DNA from: Actinomycetes bacterium
GTDB taxonomy: Bacteria > Actinomycetota > Coriobacteriia > WRKU01 > WQUG01
Direction: 5' to 3'
DNA: 64,000 nucleotides
Assembly (NCBI GenBank): GCA_031272275.1
Contig: JAISUC010000013.1
Coordinates: 1-64,000, forward strand
The notes below the pieces were generated by a model. It was not told where the DNA came from, ran no database searches, and saw only the letters and a program-made list of their open reading frames with translations. The position numbers were made by a program, and so were the translations under genes. Positions 26,589 through 38,044 of the stretch are shown piece after piece (within the stretch, counting starts at the first letter, position 1; the number at the start of each line of letters is the position of its first letter).

Positions 26589-27945
26589 AACAGAACAGGT
26601 AACGGACGCAATGGTCACAGGGTCGGGCATGGTGACGCTGATACGCGGCGCGCGGCTGGTGGACCCACAGCTGAACTTGGACGCGATAGGCGACGTGCTG
26701 ATAGCGGCAGATGGCTTGATAGAAGAAGTCGATATCGTAGAGGACGGGGGGAGTCGAATCTCTGCACCCGACGGTGCCTGCGTGATTGACGGCACAGGAA
26801 AGATCCTGATTCCCGGTCCCATCGACCTGCACGTGCACCTGCGCGAACCGGGTCAGGAATACAAGGAAACGATTCTGACCGGAACGCGAGCCGCAGCCCA
26901 CGGCGGTTGGGTGGGCGTCTGTGCGATCCCGAACACCGAGCCTGTGGCTGACGAAGGCGCGACGATCCGAAACGTCCTGGATCGGGCCGCGGAAACGGCG
27001 TATGTGCCGGTCTATCCCTATGGGGCCATCACGCGTGGCCAAGCGGGGAAGCAGCTGGCCGAAATCTCGGACATGCTGGATGCCGGAGCCGTGGGATTCA
27101 CCGATGACGGGCACGGGGTGCAAAACCCGCTGATGATGCGGCGCGCGATGGAATACGCGAAGGTATTTGACGCGCTGATTTTGGCACACGCCGAAGATGA
27201 GCAACTGGCAGACGGCGGCGTGGTGAACGAAGGCCGTGTGGCAACGCGCCTGGGGCTGCCGGGACAGACGGGGCTTGCCGAAAGTCTGCAGGTCATACGT
27301 GATATCGAGCTGGCACGTCTGACCGGGGCGCGGCTGCACATCTGCCACGTGTCCACAAAGGAATCGGTGGCCGCCATACGCGCCGCCAAAGCCGCCGGTG
27401 TACGCGTGACCGCCGAGGCGACACCGCACCACCTGGTGCTGAATGAAAACGCGCTGAGCTATGACTATGACACCAGGTTGAAGATGGCACCCCCGCTGCG
27501 CTCTGAAGCGGACCGGAAGGCGCTGGTGGCGGGACTGGTCGATGGGACGATTGACGCGATTGCGACCGATCACGCACCACACGCCAAGCAGGAAAAAGAG
27601 CTGGAGTTCGAACTGGCGAAGTTTGGAACCACCGGACTGGAAACCGCCATACCGGTGCTGCTGACCGATCTGGTGGCGACCGGACAGGTTGACTTGCCCT
27701 GTCTGGTGGAGCGCCTGAGCGCAGGCCCGCGTCGTGTGCTGGGGCTGGAGTCGGTGCTTCTGCAGCCCGGCTGTGTTGCCGATCTGACGCTGATCGATCC
27801 GGAAGCGACGGTAACCGTGACCGAGGACTGGCTGGTCGGAAAATCCAAGAACAGCGCCTTTATCGGACGAGAACTGCGCGGGGCTGCCACCGACGTCTTT
27901 GTCGAGGGTGTGCGCGTGATGGCAGACGGAGTCGTCTGTGACTAG
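26578..27945 (+). CDS. pyrC: Dihydroorotase
   Basis: The 455-residue amidohydrolase closes carbamoyl aspartate to dihydroorotate. Metal-site motifs are GPIDLHVHLREPGQEYKET, the central HAEDEQL and HICHVSTK, and the final Asp in IATDHAPHAKQEKE, as in class I dihydroorotases. It overlaps pyrB at its start and carA by eight bases at its end. Confidence 0.95.
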   Translation: MSNKTEQVTDAMVTGSGMVTLIRGARLVDPQLNLDAIGDVLIAADGLIEEVDIVEDGGSRISAPDGACVIDGTGKILIPGPIDLHVHLREPGQEYKETILTGTRAAAHGGWVGVCAIPNTEPVADEGATIRNVLDRAAETAYVPVYPYGAITRGQAGKQLAEISDMLDAGAVGFTDDGHGVQNPLMMRRAMEYAKVFDALILAHAEDEQLADGGVVNEGRVATRLGLPGQTGLAESLQVIRDIELARLTGARLHICHVSTKESVAAIRAAKAAGVRVTAEATPHHLVLNENALSYDYDTRLKMAPPLRSEADRKALVAGLVDGTIDAIATDHAPHAKQEKELEFELAKFGTTGLETAIPVLLTDLVATGQVDLPCLVERLSAGPRRVLGLESVLLQPGCVADLTLIDPEATVTVTEDWLVGKSKNSAFIGRELRGAATDVFVEGVRVMADGVVCD

Positions 27946-29077
27946 TACTGCACACATCACGACCCAGCCGGCCGCTGTCTGTTGGTTGGCCACCGAAGAC
28001 GGGCTGGTGCTGCAGGGTACGGCGTGCGGGGCTGCGGGAACCGCCACCGGCGAGCTGTGCTTCAACACTTCGATGACCGGCTATCAAGAGATCCTGACCG
28101 ATCCCAGCTACGCCGGCCAGATCATCACCATGACAGCCCCGCAGATCGGAAACTATGGCTACACGCGCTCCGACGACCAGCGCGAGGTCTGCCACGCACG
28201 TGCGATGGTGGTCCGGGAAATGTGCAGCGAGCCCAGCAACTGGCGCGCCACAGAGAGCCTCCCCGATTACCTGCGTCAGAACGATATCGTTGCCATCGCA
28301 GGCGTCGACACCCGCCGTATCGTGCGCCATTTGCGCCGGCAGGGCGCCGTACGGGCGGTGGTGACCACCGATGCCCAGCTGGGCGCATCCCCCGACGCGC
28401 TGGTTGCGGCAGCGGCCGCAGATCCCGGTCTGGTGGGGCGTGACTTGGTCGCGGAAGTCGCGGTGACCGAGCCGCGGGTGTTTGATAATGCAGGCAGCCT
28501 GCATGTCGCTGCCATCGACACCGGCATCAAGCAGGGCATCATCGACCGGCTGCTCGCGGTCGGCTGCAATGTGACGCTGTTGCCGCCGACGACAACGGTC
28601 GACGAAATCATGCACAGCGGCAGCGGGGGAGCACGTCCCGACGGGGTCTTTTTGGCGAACGGTCCGGGCGATCCGTCGGCGGTTCCCTATGTGTATCAGA
28701 CCGTGTCTGAACTGCTGGGCCGGATTCCGATCTTCGGAATCTGTCTGGGGCACCAAATGCTGGCACTGGCGGCAGGGGCGCGGACTTACAAAATGAAGTT
28801 CGGGCACCGGGGCGGCAATCACCCGGTCAAGAACCTCGCGACCGGCCGCGTGGAAATCACCGCACAGAATCACGGCTTTGCCGTGGATGCGGACAGCCTG
28901 CAGGGGTTGCCGGTCGCAGTCACGCACGTCAACCTGAACGATGACACCATCGAGGGGATTCGAATGACCGATGCCCCCGCGTTTTCGGTACAGTATCATC
29001 CCGAGGCATCACCCGGACCGCACGATTCGCATTACCTGTTTTACGATTTCGTGCAATTGATGGAGGGACGACTATGA
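27938..29077 (+). CDS. carA: Carbamoyl phosphate synthase small (glutaminase) chain
   Basis: The 379-residue subunit hydrolyses glutamine and passes ammonia to CarB. The class I amidotransferase site is FGICLGHQ with the His-Glu pair in YHPEASPGPHDS. It starts at a GTG inside the pyrC end. A 13-mer motif with one mismatch (28627-28639) is translated in a surface loop before the amidotransferase core. CarB does not follow directly: a universal stress protein gene intervenes. Confidence 0.95.
   Translation: MTSTAHITTQPAAVCWLATEDGLVLQGTACGAAGTATGELCFNTSMTGYQEILTDPSYAGQIITMTAPQIGNYGYTRSDDQREVCHARAMVVREMCSEPSNWRATESLPDYLRQNDIVAIAGVDTRRIVRHLRRQGAVRAVVTTDAQLGASPDALVAAAAADPGLVGRDLVAEVAVTEPRVFDNAGSLHVAAIDTGIKQGIIDRLLAVGCNVTLLPPTTTVDEIMHSGSGGARPDGVFLANGPGDPSAVPYVYQTVSELLGRIPIFGICLGHQMLALAAGARTYKMKFGHRGGNHPVKNLATGRVEITAQNHGFAVDADSLQGLPVAVTHVNLNDDTIEGIRMTDAPAFSVQYHPEASPGPHDSHYLFYDFVQLMEGRL
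28627..28639 (+). repeat. 13-mer motif, one mismatch, inside carA
   Basis: GGGAGCACGTCCC differs from the consensus at one base and keeps the flanking GGG and GAC. Confidence 0.6.
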
Positions 29078-29922
29078 AACGCACGCTCTTGATTCCGACC
29101 GGTTTCGATGAATATGCGCCGCGCCTGATGGAATTTTGTGCAGGGACGCACCGGCGAGGCATCATCAAATGCATTCTGCTGCATGTGATTGACACCTCCG
29201 GCATGGAGTATCCGGTGATTGCCGACGCCGTGCGCGAGGCCGACGAGCTGCTGAACGAACTGGCGACCCCGATGCGCGCCGAACACATCGAGGTCATCAC
29301 TCGGGTCGAAACCGGCAACCTGACGCATCAGATTTTGCGTGCCGCCGAACAAGACGACGTCGACGTGTTGGTCATGGGTACCACGCGCAAAACCCCGATG
29401 CAGCGTTTCTTTGGCGGCAGCGTGTCTGCGGCCATCACCTGGGGGCAGTCGACACCGAACCTGTTGGTGCGCGACGACATCCTGATGGGTCACAGTGACG
29501 TCAAGCAGTTGTCTTTGGATTGGTCCAAGACCCTGGTTGTGCCGGTGGACTATTCGGCGTCCAGTGCGCGCGCGGTTTTGCAGTGCACCAAGTTCGAATC
29601 GAACGCCGTGGGTCAGGTGCGCCTGTTGCACGTGATTGACCCGAAACACGGAAACGAGGGGCAGTTGGAGGCCGCGCGTACCGAGAACACGTTTCGGCTG
29701 TCGGCTTTTGCCGCCATGCTGGAGCAATCCGGGCTGAACGCCGTGCCCGTGGTCCGCGTGGGTAAGCCGGTGGAAGAGATTCTGGCAGAAATCGATGAGG
29801 CTCCGGGAACCGGTGTCGTCATCGGCGGAGGGTCGAAGACTTCGCTCTCGTCCTGGATGTTGGGCTCGACCGCGCGGGAGACGATACTGCAGGCCCCCGT
29901 ACCGGTCATGGTCGTACCGTAG
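29074..29922 (+). CDS. Tandem-domain universal stress protein
   Basis: The 282-residue protein has two UspA-like domains (about 1-135 and 145-282). The second keeps the ATP-binding pattern GGGSKTSLSSWMLGSTA; the first has GTTRKTPMQRFFGGSVS, also compatible with nucleotide binding. The ATG overlaps the carA stop as ATGA, so it is translated with the pyrimidine genes. Its role between carA and carB is unknown; a nucleotide-sensing or regulatory role is only a guess from position. Confidence 0.85.
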   Translation: MKRTLLIPTGFDEYAPRLMEFCAGTHRRGIIKCILLHVIDTSGMEYPVIADAVREADELLNELATPMRAEHIEVITRVETGNLTHQILRAAEQDDVDVLVMGTTRKTPMQRFFGGSVSAAITWGQSTPNLLVRDDILMGHSDVKQLSLDWSKTLVVPVDYSASSARAVLQCTKFESNAVGQVRLLHVIDPKHGNEGQLEAARTENTFRLSAFAAMLEQSGLNAVPVVRVGKPVEEILAEIDEAPGTGVVIGGGSKTSLSSWMLGSTARETILQAPVPVMVVP

Positions 29923-29955
29923 TGGAATTGGGAGAACATGCCGAAACGAACTGAC
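29920..29955 (+). repeat. 36-bp direct repeat, copy 1 (decoy carB start)
   Basis: These 36 bases, from the stop codon of the stress-protein gene through a copy of the carB ribosome binding site, ATG and first six codons, are repeated without change at 30025-30060. Confidence 0.9.
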
Positions 29956-30027
29956 TGCCCCCCATCGTCATTGCGAGCGCGCGATAGCGCGCGTGGCAAT
30001 CCATTGTGGGGGATATGGGTAGCATAG
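29938..30027 (+). CDS. 29-codon upstream reading frame created by duplication
   Basis: The first copy of the carB start (ATG 29938, same ribosome binding site) opens a frame of 29 codons that reads through the inserted palindrome and stops at TAG 30025-30027, 15 bases before the true carB ATG. The first six residues equal those of CarB. It could act as a leader peptide or coupling device, or be an accident; the sequence shows only that it exists and has the same initiation site as carB. Confidence 0.4.
   Translation: MPKRTDCPPSSLRARDSARGNPLWGIWVA
29966..30004 (+). repeat. ATTGCGAG-type REP-like palindrome, copy D, inserted before carB
   Basis: CGTCATTGCGAGCGCGCG and its complementary arm ending GGCAATCC lie in the 69-base segment between two identical 36-bp repeats. 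Confidence 0.75.
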
Positions 30028-30042
30028 TGGAATTGGGAGAAC

Positions 30043-33312
<3,270 letters not shown>

Positions 33313-33346
33313 AGTGGCAAACCGGTATAGGTTCAAAGTCCATCGA

Positions 33347-33420
33347 GGGAAAGCAATCGAAAAAAAGTTGCAAAGCTTTTTATTCGATTGACTTTCCCGT
33401 CAGAAGCGGGGAGATTTTTT
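33347..33420 (+). terminator. Nested hairpin N2 with following terminator-like hairpin
   Basis: GGGAAAG (33347-33353) and CTTTCCC (33392-33398) enclose CAATCGA/TCGATTG and an inner A-run/T-run hairpin. The CCCG at the end of this structure can instead pair with CGGG (33407-33410), which is followed by a six-T run. The two foldings exclude each other, as in an attenuator. It lies between carB and pyrK. Confidence 0.55.
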
Positions 33421-33430
33421 GTAAGCTGGC

Positions 33431-33485
33431 GCTGCAAGACGCTGCCAATAAAAAGCTTTACAGCTTTTTTTGGCCCGCTTGCAGC
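33431..33485 (+). terminator. Nested hairpin N3 before pyrK
   Basis: Outer arms GCTGCAAG/CTTGCAGC enclose CCAATAAAAAGCT-TTAC-AGCTTTTTTTGG. Compared with N4 and N6 the outer arms differ by one base on each side in a way that keeps the pair (A-T to C-G). Confidence 0.65.
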
Positions 33486-33516
33486 TCGATTTCGGTGATA
33501 CTAAGGAGAAAAACGG

Positions 33517-34329
33517 TTGAGTTGTATGTGTGAACAGAAACACGACGTTGATGCGCCGATACGCGCCCATGTACCCATCGGTGCCGGCGCATACGCGCTG
33601 ACGCTGAGCGCACCGGCGCTTGCCGCCCGTGTGCAACCCGGACAGTTCGTCGAAGTCGGCCTGAACCAGCCCGACCTGGTGTTGCGTCGCCCATTCTCGG
33701 TATTTGACACCGACGGGGAGACGCTGACCATTCTGTATCAGGCACTGGGGCGCGGCACCACGCGCCTGACCGCTTTTCGGCCGGGTACGGTGTTGCGCGT
33801 CGCAGGACCGCTGGGGCGCGGCTGGCCCGCGTCCGATCCGGGCGCGCGCGTGCTGCTGGTCGGTGGCGGCATCGGAGCCGCGCCGCTGCATATGCTGGCT
33901 GTACGGCTGTCGGGTGTGGACGGCACACAGGTGACGCTGATTCAGGCTGCGCGCACGGCGGAAGCCCTGGCGGGCTGTGACCGGCTGGCGGACGCGGTCG
34001 ATACCGTGCACTACGCGACCGACGACGGCACGCGGGGACACCAGGGTCTGGTGACCGAGCCGGTGGCGGCAGCACTTGAGGCGGGGGAGTACGATGTCGC
34101 CTACGTCTGCGGTCCCGAGCCGATGATGCAGGCGGTGTCCGCCCTGACGGTGGCTGCGGGAATACAGACCTGGGTCAGCATGGAGCGCCTGATGGCATGT
34201 GGTGTCGGGGCATGCCTCAGCTGTGTCTTGCCGACGCGCTCCGGTCAGGTTCGGGTCTGTGTCGATGGGCCGGTGTTTGATGCGCAGGAGGTGGATTGGG
34301 ATGCCGCACGCTCCTCACGCGTCCACTGA
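33517..34329 (+). CDS. pyrK: Dihydroorotate dehydrogenase electron transfer subunit PyrK
   Basis: The 270-residue FAD and [2Fe-2S] protein passes electrons from PyrD to NAD. It has the ferredoxin-reductase barrel (LRRPFSVFDTDGETLTILYQ), a NAD/FAD domain (VLLVGGGIGAAPLHML, VCGPEPMM) and the cluster motif CGVGACLSC followed by a fourth Cys about 12 residues later. The start is TTG 33517 preceded by AAGGAG; an in-frame ATG three codons later is spaced too far from it. It overlaps pyrD. Confidence 0.93.
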   Translation: MSCMCEQKHDVDAPIRAHVPIGAGAYALTLSAPALAARVQPGQFVEVGLNQPDLVLRRPFSVFDTDGETLTILYQALGRGTTRLTAFRPGTVLRVAGPLGRGWPASDPGARVLLVGGGIGAAPLHMLAVRLSGVDGTQVTLIQAARTAEALAGCDRLADAVDTVHYATDDGTRGHQGLVTEPVAAALEAGEYDVAYVCGPEPMMQAVSALTVAAGIQTWVSMERLMACGVGACLSCVLPTRSGQVRVCVDGPVFDAQEVDWDAARSSRVH

Positions 34330-35236
34330 TCTCTCTATAGAAATGTTTGGGCGTCAGCTGGTGTCGCCGTTGACGGTCGCGTCCGGCACGTTTGCCGCGG
34401 GGCGCGAGTACGCCGAGTTTACCGATATCACGCGCCTAGGCGCGGTGACGACGAAGGGAGTCTCGCTCACCCCTTGGGCGGGAAACACCGGCAAGCGCAT
34501 TCACGAGACCGCGTCCGGGCTGCTGAACTCGATCGGGCTGCAAAACCCCGGAGTCGAGACATTCTGCGAAAAAGACCTGGGCTGGCTGGCAGATCACGCG
34601 CCCGACCTGCCGGTGATCGTCAACGTTTCCGGGCACACGATCGATGACTACGTCGGCGTCATCGAGCGGCTGGAGCGCGAGCCGGCCGTATTCGCCTATG
34701 AGCTCAACATCAGCTGCCCGAATGTCGACGCCGGCGGCATGGTCTTCGGTACCGATTGCACGGCCGCCGCAGGAGTTGTGGCCGCGGCGCGTGCTGCAAC
34801 CAAACGTCCGCTGATCGTGAAACTGTCGCCGAACGTCACCGATGTCACCGCAATCGCGCGCGCGGTCGCAGACGCCGGGGCCGACGCCGTGTCGCTGATC
34901 AACACGCTGCTGGGAACGGCGATCGATCCCCTTACGGGGCGTTTCGTGTTCGACCGGCGCGTGGCAGGCCTTTCGGGACCGGCCATCAAGCCGGTGGCGC
35001 TGCGGATGGTTTGGCAGTGTGCACAGGTGCTGGATATTCCGATTATCGGCATGGGCGGTGTCACCGGTGGATGCGATGTCGTGGAGTTCCTGCGCGCTGG
35101 GGCCACGATGGTTGCACTGGGGACCGTGAATTTTGGCGACCCGGGGGCAGTCGGGCGTATACTGACAGAGCTGGACGAGCTGTGTGCCCGCATCGGCGTC
35201 ACGCACGTCGCAGACCTCATCGGCACCGCCGCTTGA
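34301..35236 (+). CDS. pyrD: Dihydroorotate dehydrogenase, NAD-type (class 1B) catalytic subunit
   Basis: The 311-residue FMN barrel oxidises dihydroorotate to orotate. The active-site Cys is in NISCPNVDAGG, typical of class 1B, and the phosphate site is GMGGVTGG. The partner PyrK gene precedes and overlaps by 29 bases. ATG 34301 has AGGAGGT at good spacing. A NAD-linked enzyme suits an anaerobe without quinones at this step. Confidence 0.95.
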   Translation: MPHAPHASTDLSIEMFGRQLVSPLTVASGTFAAGREYAEFTDITRLGAVTTKGVSLTPWAGNTGKRIHETASGLLNSIGLQNPGVETFCEKDLGWLADHAPDLPVIVNVSGHTIDDYVGVIERLEREPAVFAYELNISCPNVDAGGMVFGTDCTAAAGVVAAARAATKRPLIVKLSPNVTDVTAIARAVADAGADAVSLINTLLGTAIDPLTGRFVFDRRVAGLSGPAIKPVALRMVWQCAQVLDIPIIGMGGVTGGCDVVEFLRAGATMVALGTVNFGDPGAVGRILTELDELCARIGVTHVADLIGTAA

Positions 35237-35256
35237 GCACAATCGAAAGGGAGTAT

Positions 35257-35964
35257 ATGGACGCAGCAGAACGTATTATCGTCGCACTAGATGGCAGCCC
35301 GGTCGAGGCGCGCAATTGGGCGCGCCGGCTCAGCGGAACGGCCCGGTGGGTCAAAATCGGCATGACGCTGTTTGACATCACCGGCCCCTCCATCGTGCCT
35401 GAAATGCACGACCTGGGTTTCAAGGTATTCTTGGATCTGAAGCTCCACGACATCCCGTTTCAGGTTGAACACGCAGCCGAACACCTCGCCTCTTTGGGAG
35501 TCGACCTTTTGACCGTCCACGCTTTCGGCGGGCGTTCGATGATGGGGGCCGCCGTCGAGGGTTCGCGACGTGGCGCCGAGGCCGAAGATAAGCCCGCCCC
35601 GCATGTCCTGGCCGTCACCGTCTTGACATCCGCCAACGAGGGCACCATGGCAAGCATCGGCATAAACCGTCCCATCATCGAACAGGTCGAGCTGCTGGCG
35701 CGTCTGGCACGCGAGGCCTGCGTGCACGGTGTCGTCTGTTCACCCTTTGAGGCATCAATGGTGCGGAGCATCCTCGGCACCGGTGCCGATATCGTGACCC
35801 CCGGCGTGCGTCCCGCCGGCGCCAGCGCAGATGACCAAAGCCGCGTGGCGACGCCGGCTCAGGCGCTACAGAACGGCGCCACGCAGCTGGTGATAGGACG
35901 GCCCATCACCCAAGCAGCCGATCCCGTCGCCGCATTCCAAGCCATACTGGATGAAATCGCGTAA
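35257..35964 (+). CDS. pyrF: Orotidine 5'-phosphate decarboxylase
   Basis: The 235-residue barrel enzyme forms UMP. The catalytic Lys-Asp tetrad is in FLDLKLHDIP and phosphate contacts in TPGVRP. AAAGGGAG precedes ATG 35257. A nested hairpin follows seven bases after the stop codon. Confidence 0.95.
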   Translation: MDAAERIIVALDGSPVEARNWARRLSGTARWVKIGMTLFDITGPSIVPEMHDLGFKVFLDLKLHDIPFQVEHAAEHLASLGVDLLTVHAFGGRSMMGAAVEGSRRGAEAEDKPAPHVLAVTVLTSANEGTMASIGINRPIIEQVELLARLAREACVHGVVCSPFEASMVRSILGTGADIVTPGVRPAGASADDQSRVATPAQALQNGATQLVIGRPITQAADPVAAFQAILDEIA

Positions 35965-35970
35965 AATGGC

Positions 35971-36025
35971 GCTGAAAGACGCTGCCAATAAAAAGCTTTA
36001 CAGCTTTTTTTGGCCCGCTTTCAGC
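35971..36025 (+). terminator. Nested hairpin N4 after pyrF
   Basis: GCTGAAAG/CTTTCAGC enclose CCAATAAAAAGCT-TTAC-AGCTTTTTTTGG. The inner arm and T-run have the form of an intrinsic terminator in either direction. Confidence 0.7.
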
Positions 36026-36045
36026 TGAGGATTACGGTGATTGGC

Positions 36046-36098
36046 GGAAAAGTCAATCCGATAAAAAGCTTTGCAGCTTTTTTCGGACTTGCTTTTCC
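36046..36098 (+). terminator. Nested hairpin N5
   Basis: GGAAAAG/CTTTTCC enclose CAATCCGA/TCGGA-C-TTG and the AAAAAGCT-TTGC-AGCTTTTTT core. It is the middle one of three in tandem between pyrF and pyrE. Confidence 0.7.
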
Positions 36099-36117
36099 CG
36101 GGTGCTTGAAACTGGTT

Positions 36118-36172
36118 GCTGAAAGACGCTGCCAATAAAAAGCTTTGCAGCTTTTTTTGGCCCGCTTTCAGC
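36118..36172 (+). terminator. Nested hairpin N6 before pyrE
   Basis: It is nearly identical to N4, with a TTGC instead of TTAC loop, and ends 33 bases before the pyrE ATG. Confidence 0.7.
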
Positions 36173-36204
36173 TCGATTGTTTGCAACAGAAAGGGGTTCG
36201 ACTT

Positions 36205-36777
36205 ATGACTGATCGTGACATACTCGACGCGCTGGAAAACTCCGGAGCCATTCGCCGCGGACACTTCCGCTTGACCAGCGGTCGCCATTCCGACACCTAT
36301 GTGCAATGCGCCCGCGTGCTGGAAAACCCGACGCTCACCATGCAGCTTGCGCGTGAAATGGTCGCACGCCTGCCCCAAGACCTCAACGTCGACCTGGTTG
36401 CAGCCCCGGCCGTGGGCGGTATCATCATCGGCTTTGCCGTAGCCGCAGCCCTCGACGTACCCTTCATCTTTAGCGAGCGCCAAAACGGTCAGATGACCTT
36501 CCGGCGAGCCTTCCACATTCCGCCGAACGCCCACGTCCTCGTCGTCGAGGACGTCGTCACCACCGGCGGCTCGGTTGCCGAAGTCACCGCACTTATCAAA
36601 CAAGCAGACGCCACCGTCGCCGCAGTCACCTCGCTCATCGACCGGGGCGGCGAGAAAGCATTCACCGACCCCTTCTACCCATTGCTGCCGCTGGATATCG
36701 CGTCTTGGGAAGAATCCGAGTGCAAACAGTGCGCCGAAGGACTGCCCATCGATTCCCCCGGCTCGCGCCGCCTATAG
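36205..36777 (+). CDS. pyrE: Orotate phosphoribosyltransferase
   Basis: The 190-residue enzyme couples orotate to PRPP. The PRPP motif is VLVVEDVVTTGGSV, and FRLTSGRHSDTYVQC is the typical N-terminal segment. AAAGGGG precedes ATG 36205. Three tandem nested hairpins separate it from pyrF, so its expression may be uncoupled from the rest of the operon or depend on read-through. Confidence 0.93.
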   Translation: MTDRDILDALENSGAIRRGHFRLTSGRHSDTYVQCARVLENPTLTMQLAREMVARLPQDLNVDLVAAPAVGGIIIGFAVAAALDVPFIFSERQNGQMTFRRAFHIPPNAHVLVVEDVVTTGGSVAEVTALIKQADATVAAVTSLIDRGGEKAFTDPFYPLLPLDIASWEESECKQCAEGLPIDSPGSRRL

Positions 36778-36810
36778 CCGCCCATAGCCGTCTGTAGCCT
36801 CCTATACCGG

Positions 36811-36827
36811 GCGGCACGGAGTGCCGC
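36811..36827. repeat. Short palindrome, copy 2 (GCGGCAC/GTGCCGC)
   Basis: The same 7-bp stem as at 24-40 lies between convergent pyrE and mscL, after a degenerate run of TATAGCCGC-like units (36770-36806). Confidence 0.65.
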
Positions 36828-36841
36828 GCCCTGGGTTGCTC

Positions 36842-37279
36842 CTACCGGGAATTCAATAGGTCGCGGATTTCGGTCAACAGTCGGACTTCGTCCGACACTT
36901 CCTCTGCGACTTCGGCGCAGAGCTCCGACTCCCCCGCATTGTCGTCGCAATTGCGCTGGACGCTCCGCTTCAAGGCATTGACCGCTTTGATCAGCAAAAA
37001 CACGACGAATGCGACCAGCAGAAAGTTGATCAAGTTTTGGACGAACAGGCCCCAGGCGATGGTTGCGGTCTGCCCGTCGCTGCGCAGTGAATGCAGCACC
37101 AGCTTGAACCCGGAAAAATCCGTGCCGCCGATAAGCCAGCCCACAAAGGGCATGACCAGGTCATTTACCAGCGATGTCACGATTGCCGTGAACGCGCCGC
37201 CGATGATGATCCCGACCGCCAGGTCGATGACGCTGCCGCGTGAAATGAACTCTTTGAACTCGCCGATAAACTGCTTCAT
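36842..37279 (-). CDS. mscL: Large-conductance mechanosensitive channel MscL
   Basis: The 145-residue membrane protein opens under membrane tension to relieve osmotic shock. The first membrane helix (VIDLAVGIIIGGAFTAIVTS), the loop DFSGFK and the second helix (LINFLLVAFVVFLLIKAVN) are typical. The C-terminal cytoplasmic helix is acidic. AGAAGGGGG precedes the start. Confidence 0.94.
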   Translation of the reverse strand: MKQFIGEFKEFISRGSVIDLAVGIIIGGAFTAIVTSLVNDLVMPFVGWLIGGTDFSGFKLVLHSLRSDGQTATIAWGLFVQNLINFLLVAFVVFLLIKAVNALKRSVQRNCDDNAGESELCAEVAEEVSDEVRLLTEIRDLLNSR

Positions 37280-37368
37280 AGGAAAATCCCCCTTCTGTTG
37301 GGCTATTATAAAACATATTTGAATCCCTTACGCGCACCCGCGCACCTGCGCACTTGGAAAGGACGGAC

Positions 37369-38043
37369 ATGACCGACACGACGAACATGACCGACGCGAC
37401 CGGCACGACGCAGCAGGAGCTGTCGCCGCTGCCCTTGGACGACGCCGGCGCCGAAGCCCTGCTGGATGCCCATAACCCAAACCCCGCCCTGCAGCGCCAC
37501 GGACGCGCGGTGCGCGGCGTCATGCGCCATCTGGCGCGCAAATGTGGCACCGACCCCGATTGGTGGGGTCAGGTGGGGCTGTTGCATGATCTGGACTACG
37601 AACAGCATCCCGATGAACACTGCGCGGTGACTCCGCAGCTGCTGCGCGACGCCGGATACGGCGAGGACTTCATTCACGCGGTCACCAGCCACGGTTGGGG
37701 GATGTGCCCGGATTCGCCCGAGCCGGCAATGCTCATGGAAAACTACCTGTATGCCGCCGATGAACTGGCCGGCTTGGTTAATGCCGCCGTGCTGATGCGC
37801 CCGGATCGCAGCATCTATACCATCGAGCCCAAATCGGTCCGCAAAAAGTTCAAGACCAAAGGCTTTGCCGTGGGTGTGGACCGCACGGTCATCACCGCCG
37901 GTTGCGAACGGCTGGGAATCGAGCTGAACGACCTGATTGCAGACGTCATCGCCGGTATGCGCGAGGTCGCGGCCGACATCGACCTGGTGGGGGAGTGTGA
38001 ACGCTCCACCCCGGACGATTCCGAAACGGAAGGGGGGCAGTAG
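37369..38043 (+). CDS. HD-domain phosphohydrolase family protein
   Basis: The 224-residue protein has the metal-binding HD motif in GQVGLLHDLDYEQHP with an upstream His (VMRHLARKC), as in small HDIG hydrolases. The substrate is unknown. The first 25 residues are Thr/Asp-rich. GGAAAGG precedes ATG 37369. The stop is one base from the start of the following acyltransferase-like gene, so the two are probably one transcript. Confidence 0.8.
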   Translation: MTDTTNMTDATGTTQQELSPLPLDDAGAEALLDAHNPNPALQRHGRAVRGVMRHLARKCGTDPDWWGQVGLLHDLDYEQHPDEHCAVTPQLLRDAGYGEDFIHAVTSHGWGMCPDSPEPAMLMENYLYAADELAGLVNAAVLMRPDRSIYTIEPKSVRKKFKTKGFAVGVDRTVITAGCERLGIELNDLIADVIAGMREVAADIDLVGECERSTPDDSETEGGQ

Positions 38044-38044
38044 C

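Noticed and set aside
34082-34096. Further 13-mer copies such as GGGGGAGTACGATGT
   Set aside because: Several sites (7694, 26747, 34082, 37989, 47768) share GGGGGAGT only; some are plain ribosome binding sites, so I did not count them.
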